Source: Barrientosiimonas humi
GTDB lineage: Bacteria; Actinomycetota; Actinomycetes; Actinomycetales; Dermatophilaceae
Direction of reading: 5' to 3'
Length of the DNA: 64,000 nucleotides
Assembly: GCF_006716095.1 (NCBI RefSeq)
Contig: NZ_VFOK01000001.1
Span: 2,449,375-2,513,374, forward strand
The stretch's first letter is position 1; each line of letters starts with the position of its first letter. Below are positions 1-10,381 of this stretch, piece after piece. The translations under genes were made by a program, and so were the position numbers. Under the pieces are notes generated by a model. The model made no database searches, had not been told where the DNA came from, and saw only the letters and a list, made by a program, of their open reading frames with translations.

Positions 1-106
1 GCCCCGACGCGCGCCGCTCGGGACCCTCGGGCTCTTCGGGCAGGCGCCCGTCGGCCCCGCGCGTCTCCGCGAGGACCGGACGGCTCATGGTGGGTGCTTC
101 GGACAT
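1..106 (-). CDS. Partial hypothetical protein, 5' end only
   Basis: The start of a minus-strand gene that runs off the left edge. The frame from ATG 106 stays open for 35 codons and reads MSEAPTMSRPVLAETRGADG, then a Glu/Pro/Arg-rich stretch typical of a disordered N-terminus. A -10-like hexamer CACACT (113-118 on the complement) ends 6 bases before the ATG, the leaderless pattern used by neighbouring genes, so the start is plausible. No domain can be recognised from this fragment and no function is proposed. Confidence 0.45.
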   Translation of the reverse strand, partial: MSEAPTMSRPVLAETRGADGRLPEEPEGPERRASG

Positions 107-174
107 GTGAACAGTGTGCAGGACCCGGCTGGACGCAGTCTGGACGCGTGACGGGTGCCCGCCGTCACGCGGAG

Positions 175-349
175 CGGTTCACTCCCACTCGATGCCTTCT
201 GTCGCAGGAGCGAACCGGCGGAACGTCACCTCGAGCGCTCAACCTCGCCCTGCGCTCCGCCGGTTCACTCCCACTCGATGCCTTCTGTCGCAGGAGCGAA
301 CCGGCGGAACCTCACCTCACGCTGGCGCGCTCGCCGAGGCACCGCCGGT

Positions 350-364
<15 letters not shown>
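175..364. repeat. Tandem repeat that copies the 3' end of guaA
   Basis: The sequence ccggttcactcccactcgat, which in guaA encodes the last codons and the stop, occurs three times: in guaA itself (from about 345) and beginning near 260 and 174, at spacings of 85 and 86 bp. The two downstream copies continue with a shared segment (gccttctgtcgcaggagc) that guaA lacks. Copy 2 has a perfect 10-bp inverted repeat (257-266 with 298-307) around a 31-base loop containing the copied codons; copy 1 keeps the right arm and a degenerate left arm. It lies 3' of guaA and may act in termination or mRNA 3'-end stability. See the similar arrangement at phoH (43792-44010). Confidence 0.85.
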
Positions 365-1927
<1,563 letters not shown>

Positions 1928-1933
1928 AGCGAG

Positions 1934-1939
1934 AGCCTA
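1934..1939 (-). promoter_or_regulatory. Leaderless -10 box of guaA
   Basis: TAGGCT on the minus strand ends 6 bases before GTG 1927. Its TAG is also the stop codon of the upstream DUF3817 gene (1937-1939), so guaA can be transcribed on its own from inside the operon. No clear -35 is visible. Confidence 0.6.
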
Positions 1940-2308
1940 GCGAGCCGTCGCGGGTGCGCCGCGCTCCAGCCGTTCCAGCTGGGCCTCGACCTCGCCGCCG
2001 ACCTTGCGCTCGACCCAGAAGGACAGCAGCGGCACGCAGCCGGCGAGCATCACCAGCACCATCTTCGACAGCGGCCAGCGCACGGCGAACCCGAGCACGG
2101 CGGTGGCGACGACGTAGATCACGAAGATCAAGCCGTGCGGCTGCGGCCACCACGCGAGCGCGTCGTTCTGGAAGCCGTACTGCAGGATCATCTCGGCCAC
2201 GAGCACCAGCAGCCCGATGCCGACGATGAACGCCATCACCTTGAAGAACTTCAGCTTGGTGCGGGCGCTCGGGACGTCGATGCGCTCCTCGCGGGCGAGG
2301 TCAGACAT
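1937..2308 (-). CDS. DUF3817 family membrane protein
   Basis: A 123-residue protein with a short charged N-terminus (MSDLAREERIDVP) and three hydrophobic segments at roughly 20-45, 55-80 and 82-100, then a charged cytoplasmic tail. The FKVMAFIVGIGLLVLVAEM and WWPQPHGLIFVIYVVAT segments match the DUF3817 family, usually found next to guaA in actinobacteria. Its ATG at 2308 overlaps the end of the SURF1 gene by 8 bases, which argues for this start rather than the longer frame to 2365. Function is unknown; a link to membrane enzyme assembly is only suggested by its SURF1 neighbour. Confidence 0.85.
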   Translation of the reverse strand: MSDLAREERIDVPSARTKLKFFKVMAFIVGIGLLVLVAEMILQYGFQNDALAWWPQPHGLIFVIYVVATAVLGFAVRWPLSKMVLVMLAGCVPLLSFWVERKVGGEVEAQLERLERGAPATAR

Positions 2309-3170
2309 GCAGATCCTTCGGTCGTACGTCGTCGGCCGGCGCGGGCGCCCCGGCACCGTGGTCATCGGTCGGCCCGTCGGTCGGGCCGTCGTCGGTCGGG
2401 TCGTCGGCCGGCCCGTCGCCCGTCGGGCCGTCGTCGCGGGCCGCCAGGGCCAGCTGGTCGAGGTGGTCCTCGCGCACCGAGCGCCACCACAGGTAGAGGG
2501 CGAACACCGCGAACACCCACCACTGGAGGGCGTACCCGAGGTTGCGCCAGTCGACCCCTTCGACCGTCGGCGACGGCGGCGGCACGTGCTGCATCGCCGC
2601 GGACTGCTCGGCCGGGGTCTGCTCGATGGTGAACAGGAACGCGTTGTAGACCGTGCCGCCCCACTCGTTGAGCAGCGTGCTCACGTCGACCGAGGCCTGC
2701 TGCCCCGGCGGCACGGTGACGTCGGTGCGCGGCGACTCGGCCGGCACGAGGGAGCCGAGCAGCTGGATCGGCCCGGTGGGCGGGGCCGGGGCGGCGGCCG
2801 CGTCGGTCACGAAGCCGCGCAGGACCGGGATGCGCGCGCCGGTGCCGTCGACCACCAGCGGGGTCAGCACCCAGAAGCCGGCCCGGCCCTCGAGGCGCCG
2901 GTCGGGCACGAGGAACTGCTTGGGCGCGTCGTACGTCCCGGTCACGCTGACCCGGCGCAGCGACCCGTCGTCGGGGAACGCCTCGTGCGGGGCGATGACC
3001 TCGTTCAGCGGCGCGACCGGCTGGGCCGGCCCCTGCTGCAGCACCTGCTCGCGCGCGTCCTGCTTGGCGACGCCGTACTGCCAGAAGCCGAGGCCCACGA
3101 AGAGCGCCACGAAGGCCAGCGCGAGCGCCAGCAGCGCCAGGTGGCGCGGGCGGCGGGCGGTCTCGATCAC
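2301..3170 (-). CDS. SURF1 family protein (cytochrome oxidase assembly)
   Basis: A 289-residue membrane protein. A transmembrane helix at about 10-30 contains FVGLGFWQYGVAKQD, the family's GxWQ signature. An extracytoplasmic domain with the TGTYD and NLGYALQWW-type motifs follows, and a second helix lies at about 220-240. The C-terminal tail is rich in Asp, Gly and Pro (repeats such as DDGPTDGPTDD) and is not part of the domain. SURF1 proteins help insert haem or assemble aa3 cytochrome c oxidase. The GTG start at 3170 has TACCCT 6 bases upstream, with an overlapping GAGGGA that could also serve as a ribosome site. Confidence 0.9.
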   Translation of the reverse strand: MIETARRPRHLALLALALAFVALFVGLGFWQYGVAKQDAREQVLQQGPAQPVAPLNEVIAPHEAFPDDGSLRRVSVTGTYDAPKQFLVPDRRLEGRAGFWVLTPLVVDGTGARIPVLRGFVTDAAAAPAPPTGPIQLLGSLVPAESPRTDVTVPPGQQASVDVSTLLNEWGGTVYNAFLFTIEQTPAEQSAAMQHVPPPSPTVEGVDWRNLGYALQWWVFAVFALYLWWRSVREDHLDQLALAARDDGPTGDGPADDPTDDGPTDGPTDDHGAGAPAPADDVRPKDLHV

Positions 3171-3176
3171 TCCCTC

Positions 3177-3182
3177 AGGGTA
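3177..3182 (-). promoter_or_regulatory. -10 box of the SURF1 gene
   Basis: TACCCT on the minus strand ends 6 bases before GTG 3170, consistent with a leaderless transcript for the SURF1-DUF3817 pair. Confidence 0.5.
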
Positions 3183-3212
3183 GGCGTCGAACCTGACCGC
3201 TCCCGCGTCGCC

Positions 3213-4919
3213 TCAGGCGGTGCGCGTCGCCGGCATGCCGAGCTCGACGCCGGGCACCCGCGCGGGCTCGGCCGGGAAGCGCCGGTATCCCTCGCCCTGC
3301 GCCGGGCGCTGGTCGGTCTGCCCCTTGGCCGGCCACAGCGAGATCGCCCGCTCCGCCTGCGCGGTGATGGTCAGCGAGGGGTTCACGCCGAGGTTGGCCG
3401 ACACCGCCGACCCGTCGACCACGTGCATCCCGGGATAGCCCCAGACCCGCTGGTAGGGGTCGACGACCCCGCGCTCGGGGCTGTCGGAGATCACCGCGCC
3501 GCCGAGGAAGTGCGCGGTCATCGGGATGCCGAACGTCTCGGGCCAGGTGCTGCCCGCGATGGTGTGCACCCCGCTGCGCTCCTGCAGGCGCTTGGCGATG
3601 GCGCGCACCGCGGCCTGCCCCTGCGGGATGTACGTCGGGTTCGGCATGCCGTGGCCCTGCCGGCTGGTCAGCCAGTAGCGGCCGAAGCGCTTGCGCACCG
3701 ACGTGGTCAGCGAGTTGTCGAGGGTCTGCATCACCAGCAGGATCACCGTGCGCTCGCTCCACCGCGGGCCGAACGCCGCCCGGGTGTTGGAGATCGGCTC
3801 GCGCAGGAACTTGCGGGTGAACTCCAGGCCGCGCGAGGCGAGCGACCGGGAGCTGTCGACCTGCAGGGTCGACAGCAGCCCCATCGCGTTGGAGCCGGGG
3901 CCGTAGCGGACGTTCTCGACGTGGGTGTGCTCGTCGACGTGGAACGAGGTGGTGATCGCGATGCCCTTCGCGACCGGGAAGTCCTCGCGCACCGTCACCG
4001 CGGCCGCGCCCTCGAGGGCCTCGGAGTTGGTGCGGGTCAGCATGCCGAGCCGGTCGGACAGCTTCGCGAGCCGCCCGGTCTGGCGCATGGTGTGCAGCAG
4101 GTTCTGGGTGCCCCAGGCGCCGGCCGCGAGCACCACCTGCTCGGCGGTGATCGTCTGCTCGTCGCGCTTCACCCACGCGCCCGTGCGGCGGGTCGTGACG
4201 CGAAAACCCTTGTCTCCCAACGGGTCCAGGCCGACGACCGTGCGCATCGGCTGGATCTTCACGCCGGCCCGCTCGGCCAGCGCGAGGTAGTTCTTCATGA
4301 GCGTGTTCTTGGCGCCCACGCGGCAGCCGACCATGCAGTTGCCGCACTCGGTGCAGCCGCTGCGCGCCGGGCCCTCGCCGCCGAAGTAGGGGTCGGCAAC
4401 CTGCTTGCCGGGCTCGCCGAAGAACACCCCGACCGGCGTCTTGCGGAAGGTGCTGCCGACGCCCATGTCGTGCGCGACGTCGCGCATGACCTGCTCGACC
4501 GGCCCGTCGCACGGGTTGTCCTCGACGACGCCGAGCATCCGCCGCGCCACGTCGTAGTGCGGGGTGAGCTCGTCCTCCCAGTCGGTGATGTGGCCCCACT
4601 GCGGGTCGGTGTAGAACGGCCCCGTCGGCTGGTAGAGCGTGTTGGCGTAGTTGAGCGATCCGCCGCCGACGCCCGCCCCGGCCAGGATCAGCACGTCGGG
4701 CAGCTTGTGGATGCGCTGCACGCCGAAGCACTTCAGCGCCGGCGCCCACAGGTATCGGCGCAGGTCCCAGGAGGTCTTGGCGAAGTCCGCGTCCTCGAAG
4801 CGGCGGCCCGCCTCGAGCACCAGGACGGAGTAGCCCTTCTCGGCCAGCCGCAGCGCCGCCACCGAGCCGCCGAAGCCGGAGCCCACGACGACGACGTCGT
4901 AGTCGTAGGTGCCGGTCAC
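3213..4919 (-). CDS. GMC-family oxidoreductase, cholesterol-oxidase (ChoD) type
   Basis: A 568-residue FAD-dependent alcohol oxidoreductase. The N-terminus is the dinucleotide fold VVVVGSGFGGSVAALRL, followed by LVLEAGRR for FAD ribose binding and GAGVGGGSLNYANTLY, typical of the GMC/cholesterol oxidase group. A cysteine-rich patch CTECGNCMVGC is present. The C-terminal part ends with NPSLTITAQAERA, the FAD-binding His/Asn segment. In M. tuberculosis the homologous choD gene also adjoins guaB3, so the neighbourhood is conserved. The GTG start at 4919 overlaps the aldehyde dehydrogenase stop as GTGA, indicating translational coupling; the two enzymes may act in sequence on an alcohol and its aldehyde. 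The substrate is not determined. Confidence 0.9.
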   Translation of the reverse strand: MTGTYDYDVVVVGSGFGGSVAALRLAEKGYSVLVLEAGRRFEDADFAKTSWDLRRYLWAPALKCFGVQRIHKLPDVLILAGAGVGGGSLNYANTLYQPTGPFYTDPQWGHITDWEDELTPHYDVARRMLGVVEDNPCDGPVEQVMRDVAHDMGVGSTFRKTPVGVFFGEPGKQVADPYFGGEGPARSGCTECGNCMVGCRVGAKNTLMKNYLALAERAGVKIQPMRTVVGLDPLGDKGFRVTTRRTGAWVKRDEQTITAEQVVLAAGAWGTQNLLHTMRQTGRLAKLSDRLGMLTRTNSEALEGAAAVTVREDFPVAKGIAITTSFHVDEHTHVENVRYGPGSNAMGLLSTLQVDSSRSLASRGLEFTRKFLREPISNTRAAFGPRWSERTVILLVMQTLDNSLTTSVRKRFGRYWLTSRQGHGMPNPTYIPQGQAAVRAIAKRLQERSGVHTIAGSTWPETFGIPMTAHFLGGAVISDSPERGVVDPYQRVWGYPGMHVVDGSAVSANLGVNPSLTITAQAERAISLWPAKGQTDQRPAQGEGYRRFPAEPARVPGVELGMPATRTA

Positions 4920-6529
4920 GACAGGCCCGCACCCTTCATCACGCGCAGGCCGGTGGCCATGGCCTTGGCCCACACCTTCTCGGGGACGCCCTTGGGCACG
5001 GCGAAGCCGGGCGGGCGCTGGACCGCGACGTTCTGCGACTCGGTGTACTTCTGGATGCCCTCGGCGCCGTGCCGCCGGCCGAGACCCGAGGCGCCCATGC
5101 CGCCCATCGGCGAGCCGTTGCTGCCCCACGCCGCGGCGTAGCCCTCGTTGATGTTGACCGTGCCGGTGCGGATCTGCGCGGCGAGCTCGCGCCCGCGCCG
5201 GACGTCGCGCGTCCAGACCGAGGCGTTGAGGCCGTACGGCGTGTCGTTGGCGAGCGCCAGCGCCTCCTGGTCGTTCGCGACCCGATAGACCGACACGACG
5301 GGCCCGAAGGTCTCCTCGTCGCGGCAGAGCATGTCGCCGGTGACGTTGGTGAGCACGGTCGGCTCGTAGAACAGCGGGCCGAGGTCGGGCCGCGCCCGCC
5401 CGCCGGCGAGCACCGCGGCGCCCTTGGCCTTGGCGTCCTCGACGTGCGCGCTGACCCGCTCGAGCTGCTCGGCGGTCACCAGCGTGCCCATGTCGATGCC
5501 CCACTGCAGGCCGGGGCCGATGCGCATCGCCTCGACCCGGCGCAGGAAGTGCTTGAGGAACTCGTCGGCGACCTGCTCGTGCACGATCAGCCGCTCGGCC
5601 GAGATGCACAGCTGCCCCGCCGAGCCGTACGCCGCCCGCACCGCCCCCTCCGCGGCGCGGCTGGGCGAGGCGTCGGCACGGACGTACATCGGGTTCTTGC
5701 CACCGAGCTCCAGCGAGGCGCCGACGAGGCGCTCCCCCGCGTCGCGGGCGACGCCGCGGCCGGTCTTGGTGGAGCCGGTGTACATCACGTAGTCGGCGCG
5801 GTCGAGCACCGCCTTGCCGATGACCGAGCCGGGGCCGAGCACGACCTGCAGCACGCCCTCGGGCAGCCCCGCCTGGTCGATCAGCTCGACGGCGCGCAGG
5901 GCGGTGAGGGCCGACTGGGTGTCGGGGCGCAGCACGACGGCGTTGCCCGCGACCAGGGCCGGGAGCGCGTCGGTGATCGACATCGACAGGGGGTAGTTCC
6001 ACGGCGACACGACCCCGACGACGCCCTTGGGGTGGCGCAGCTCGACCGAGGTGGTGAGCAGCGGGATCGCGCCCAGGTGCTTCTTCGGGCCGAGGTAGCT
6101 CTCGGCCTTCTTGGCGTAGTGCCGGCACACGCCCGCCGCGTCGAGCACCTCCTCGAACGCGTGCTTGCGCGCCTTGCCGGCGTCGAGCTGGATGAGGTCG
6201 AGCAGCTCGTTCTGGTGGCGCAGCAGCAGGTCGTGCAGGCGGGTCAGGAAGCGGGTGCGCTCCTCGACCGGACGCGCGGCCCAGCGCGCGGCTGCCTCGC
6301 GGGCGTCGCGGAAGGCCTGGTCGACCGAGTCGACCGTCGAGAGCGGCAGCCGCCCGATCACCTGGCCGGTGAACGGGGTGACGCACTCGTGCATCTCGGG
6401 CCGCGCCGGGGCGACCACGCGCCGCCCGAGGCGGGCGTCGAGGCCGGTGGGGAGGGCGTACGCGCTGGGCTGGCCGCCCGCGTCGGCGGAGGAACGCTGC
6501 CGAGAGTCCTGGACCAACGAATCAGTCAT
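4916..6529 (-). CDS. NAD(P)+-dependent aldehyde dehydrogenase, succinate-semialdehyde type
   Basis: Oxidises an aldehyde to the acid. The 537-residue protein has the ALDH fold with LELGGKNPMYV (general-base Glu) and catalytic Cys in GSAGQLCISAERL. PWNYPLSM lies in the cofactor site and ETFGPVVSVY in the C-terminal domain. It resembles the GabD2 group (succinate-semialdehyde dehydrogenase), often annotated with that name in actinobacteria, but the substrate cannot be read from sequence. The ATG at 6529 has TACGCT 6 bases upstream. It is coupled to the GMC oxidoreductase by a 4-base overlap. Confidence 0.92.
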   Translation of the reverse strand: MTDSLVQDSRQRSSADAGGQPSAYALPTGLDARLGRRVVAPARPEMHECVTPFTGQVIGRLPLSTVDSVDQAFRDAREAAARWAARPVEERTRFLTRLHDLLLRHQNELLDLIQLDAGKARKHAFEEVLDAAGVCRHYAKKAESYLGPKKHLGAIPLLTTSVELRHPKGVVGVVSPWNYPLSMSITDALPALVAGNAVVLRPDTQSALTALRAVELIDQAGLPEGVLQVVLGPGSVIGKAVLDRADYVMYTGSTKTGRGVARDAGERLVGASLELGGKNPMYVRADASPSRAAEGAVRAAYGSAGQLCISAERLIVHEQVADEFLKHFLRRVEAMRIGPGLQWGIDMGTLVTAEQLERVSAHVEDAKAKGAAVLAGGRARPDLGPLFYEPTVLTNVTGDMLCRDEETFGPVVSVYRVANDQEALALANDTPYGLNASVWTRDVRRGRELAAQIRTGTVNINEGYAAAWGSNGSPMGGMGASGLGRRHGAEGIQKYTESQNVAVQRPPGFAVPKGVPEKVWAKAMATGLRVMKGAGLS

Positions 6530-6535
6530 TACGTC

Positions 6536-6541
6536 AGCGTA
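6536..6541 (-). promoter_or_regulatory. Leaderless -10 box of the aldehyde dehydrogenase gene
   Basis: TACGCT on the minus strand ends 6 bases before ATG 6529. No Shine-Dalgarno is present. Confidence 0.55.
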
Positions 6542-6609
6542 ACCTCGCCGGACGTGATCTGCGCCACTGAACGTCCAAAAATCCGCGCGGGAGACCCAGA
6601 TCCTGGGTA

Positions 6610-6730
6610 GGAGCGTGCGACCGGCTCGGCGACGATGCCGCGAGACCGGAGCGTGCGACGGGCTCGGCGACGATGCCGCGAGACCGGAGCGTGCGACGGG
6701 CTCGCGGAGGAGGAGCTGAGCCAGAAGGAG
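6610..6730. repeat. Structured 3' element after guaB3, copy 1 of a covarying family
   Basis: A 38-bp unit (ggagcgtgcgac, then ggctcggcgacgatgccgcg) is repeated about three times. The last unit forms a perfect 7-bp stem CCGCGAG (6676-6682) / CTCGCGG (6701-6707) around an 18-base loop. A conserved tail aggaggagctgagccagaag (6708-6727) plus three bases runs up to the guaB3 stop codon at 6731. The same loop, flanks and tail recur at 42621-42777 with a different but still paired stem. Confidence 0.8.
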
Positions 6731-7852
6731 TCAGGACCGCTGGTAGGGGGCGACGACGACCTCGACGCGCTGGAACTCCTTGAGGTCGGTGTAGCCCGTG
6801 GTGGCCATCGCCCGGCGCAGCGCGCCGATGAGGTTGGTGGTGCCGTCGGCGCCACGGCCCGGGCCGAGCAGGATCTCCTGCAGCGAGCCGACGGTGCCGA
6901 CCTCGACCCGCTCGCCGCGCGGCAGCTCGTGGTGGTGCGCCTCGGAGCCCCAGTGGAACCCGCGGCCGGGGGCGTCGCTCGCCCGCGCCAGCGCGGCGCC
7001 GATCATCACCGCGTCGGCGCCGCAGCCGACGGCCTTCACGATGTCGCCGGAGGTGCCCATGCCGCCGTCGGCGATGACGTGGACGTAGCGCCCGCCCGAC
7101 TCGTCGAGGTAGTCGCGCCGCGCGGCCGCGATGTCGGCGATCGCCGAGGCCATCGGCGCGTGGATGCCGAGGGTGACGCGGGTGGTGTGCGCCGCGCCGC
7201 CGCCGAACCCGACGAGCACGCCGGCCGCGCCGGTGCGCATCAGGTGCAGCGCGGCGGTGTACGTGCTCGCGCCCCCGACGATCACCGGCACGTCGAGCTC
7301 GTAGATGAACCGCTTGAGGTTGAGCGGTTCGGCCTTGCCGGACACGTGCTCGGCCGAGACGGTCGTACCGCGGATGACGAACAGGTCGACGCCGGCGTCG
7401 ACGACCGACTTCCAGTGCTCCTGGGTGCGCTGCGGGCTGAGCGCGCCCGCGACGGTCACGCCCGCGTCGCGAATCTCCTTGAGCCGCAACGAGATCAGGT
7501 CGGGGTTGATCGGCTGGGCGTAGAGCTCGCGCATGCGCGAGGTGGCCTCGGCGGGGTCGAGCCCGGCGATCTCGGCGAGCAGCGGCTCGGGGCTCTCGTA
7601 GCGGGTCCACAGCCCCTCGAGGTCGAGCACCGGCAGGCCGCCGAGCTGCCCGAACGCGATCGCGGTCTGCGGCGACATCACCGAGTCCATCGGCGCGGCC
7701 AGCACCGGGAGGTCGAAGTGATAGGCGTCGATCTGCCAGGAGACCGACACCTCCTCGGGGTCGCGCGTGCGCCGCGACGGCACCACCGCCACGTCGTCGA
7801 AGGAAAACGCGCGCCGCCCCCGCTTGCCGCGGCCGATCTCGATCTCAGTCAC
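6731..7852 (-). CDS. guaB3: GuaB3 family IMP dehydrogenase-related protein
   Basis: A 373-residue protein with the IMPDH/GMP reductase barrel but no CBS domains. Barrel landmarks are FDDVAVVPSRRT, APMDSVMSPQTA, VIADGGMGTSGDI and GCGADAVMIG. In the active-site loop, where IMPDH has GSICTTR with the catalytic Cys, this protein reads GAAHTTR, so the thioimidate cysteine is absent. It therefore may not be a conventional IMPDH. The actinobacterial gene pair guaB3-guaB is conserved. GTG 7852 is preferred over GTG 7858, because the TAGCCT hexamer ends 6 bases before 7852 and directly abuts 7858. A structured repeat begins right after the stop. Confidence 0.92.
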   Translation of the reverse strand: MTEIEIGRGKRGRRAFSFDDVAVVPSRRTRDPEEVSVSWQIDAYHFDLPVLAAPMDSVMSPQTAIAFGQLGGLPVLDLEGLWTRYESPEPLLAEIAGLDPAEATSRMRELYAQPINPDLISLRLKEIRDAGVTVAGALSPQRTQEHWKSVVDAGVDLFVIRGTTVSAEHVSGKAEPLNLKRFIYELDVPVIVGGASTYTAALHLMRTGAAGVLVGFGGGAAHTTRVTLGIHAPMASAIADIAAARRDYLDESGGRYVHVIADGGMGTSGDIVKAVGCGADAVMIGAALARASDAPGRGFHWGSEAHHHELPRGERVEVGTVGSLQEILLGPGRGADGTTNLIGALRRAMATTGYTDLKEFQRVEVVVAPYQRS

Positions 7853-7858
7853 CGGCAC

Positions 7859-7864
7859 AGGCTA
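7859..7864 (-). promoter_or_regulatory. Leaderless -10 box of guaB3
   Basis: TAGCCT on the minus strand, 6 bases before GTG 7852. It decides the start codon, since transcription from it would begin at about 7852. Confidence 0.55.
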
Positions 7865-7897
7865 TCGACGGGCGGCCGCGCGAGGCCCACCAGGCGG

Positions 7898-7923
7898 TGC
7901 ATGCAGATTGCTACCATGCATGC
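7898..7923 (+). promoter_or_regulatory. vapBC promoter and candidate operator
   Basis: The palindromic octamer TGCATGCA occurs at 7898-7905 and an overlapping ATGCATGCA at 7916-7924, flanking a -10 TACCAT (7912-7917) that ends 6 bases before ATG 7924. Antitoxin-toxin complexes of this type usually bind inverted repeats over their own promoter, so these octamers are the likely operator. The transcript would be leaderless. Confidence 0.55.
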
Positions 7924-8157
7924 ATGGCCCTGATCCAGATCCGCGACGTGCCCGAGGACGTCTACGAGACGATCCGCCGCCGGGCGCGCCGGTCGGGCCA
8001 GTCGATCCAGGCGTACATGCTCGCCCGGACGGTCGAGGTGGGCCGACGGCCCGAGCCCGACGAGGTCGTGCAAGCCCTCGAGGACGACCTCGCCGGTCGC
8101 CCGCCGCTGACCCTCGACGTCAACCAGGTGCTCGCCGCGCGCGACGCCGACCGCTGA
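7924..8157 (+). CDS. VapB/FitA-type ribbon-helix-helix antitoxin
   Basis: A 77-residue protein beginning MALIQIRDVPEDVYETIRRR, the beta strand and helix of a FitA-like RHH DNA-binding domain, with RSGQSIQAYMLART as the second helix. The C-terminal half (PDEVVQALEDDLAGRPPLTL) is the segment expected to wrap and inhibit the toxin. The ATG at 7924 is chosen over upstream in-frame starts because of the -10 box 6 bases before it. The stop lies one base from the VapC start, a coupled toxin-antitoxin operon. By family rule it would repress its own promoter. Confidence 0.85.
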   Translation: MALIQIRDVPEDVYETIRRRARRSGQSIQAYMLARTVEVGRRPEPDEVVQALEDDLAGRPPLTLDVNQVLAARDADR

Positions 8158-8158
8158 C

Positions 8159-8545
8159 GTGCTCGTCATCGACGCCTCCGCCCTGGTCCTGGCCGTCGTC
8201 GACACCACGAGCCGCGGCGCAGCCGTGCGCCAGCAGCTCCTGTCCGGCGTCGCCGCCCCGCACCTCGTCGACGCGGAGTGCGGTCAGGCGTTGCGCGGGC
8301 TCGTCCACCGCGGGGTGCTGCCCGCCGACCGAGCCGCCACCTCGCTGGCCGCGGCGCGCGACCTCGTCGTCCAGCGCTACCCCGTCGCCCCGCTGCAGTC
8401 CAGAGCCTGGGAGCTGCGCGACAACCTCAGCTTCTACAACGCGACCTACGTCGCGCTCGCCGAGGTGCTCGACGCGCGACTTCTCACCGCCGACCGACGG
8501 CTCGCGACCGCGCCCGGCCCCGAGTGCCCCATCGACCTCGCCTGA
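8159..8545 (+). CDS. VapC-type PIN-domain toxin
   Basis: A 128-residue PIN-domain ribonuclease candidate: MLVIDASALV gives Asp5, HLVDAECGQAL gives Glu40, and LLTADRRLA gives Asp112. At the position where VapC proteins usually have Asp in a YDAxYVALAE motif, this protein has Asn94 in FYNATYVALAE. It thus keeps three of the four canonical metal-binding acids; the substitution could lower metal binding and activity. It starts at GTG 8159, one base after the antitoxin stop. VapC toxins cleave tRNA or rRNA; the target here is unknown. Confidence 0.85.
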   Translation: MLVIDASALVLAVVDTTSRGAAVRQQLLSGVAAPHLVDAECGQALRGLVHRGVLPADRAATSLAAARDLVVQRYPVAPLQSRAWELRDNLSFYNATYVALAEVLDARLLTADRRLATAPGPECPIDLA

Positions 8546-8588
8546 CCCGGCCGACGCCGCGGGGCGACGCACACCCGCGCCCCTTCCG

Positions 8589-8680
8589 CATTTCGTACGT
8601 CGTCGCACGATCTGAGCGGCCCCTCCCCCGGGATCCCGGGGTCGGCCCGCCGCACTTCGTACGTCGTCGCACGATCTGCG
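8589..8680. repeat. Direct-repeat/palindrome composite element, copy 1
   Basis: Two 28-bp arms of the form CATTTCGTACGTCGTCGCAC-GATCTG (8589-8616 and 8653-8680) flank a 16-bp palindrome CCCCGGGATCCCGGGG (8626-8641). The second copy is at 45643-45732 and a partial arm is near 22750. It sits between the convergent vapC and guaB genes. There is no coding capacity, and it is not a classical terminator since no T-run follows. Confidence 0.85.
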
Positions 8681-8688
8681 AGACGGGC

Positions 8689-10358
<1,670 letters not shown>

Positions 10359-10381
10359 TCAGGGCGTACGTCTGCGCCAGG

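Noticed and set aside
3213-6386. A single 1057-residue ALDH-GMC fusion in one frame
   Set aside because: The N-terminal half is a shadow of the ALDH gene in another frame; the real GMC gene starts at GTG 4919 with a 4-base overlap.
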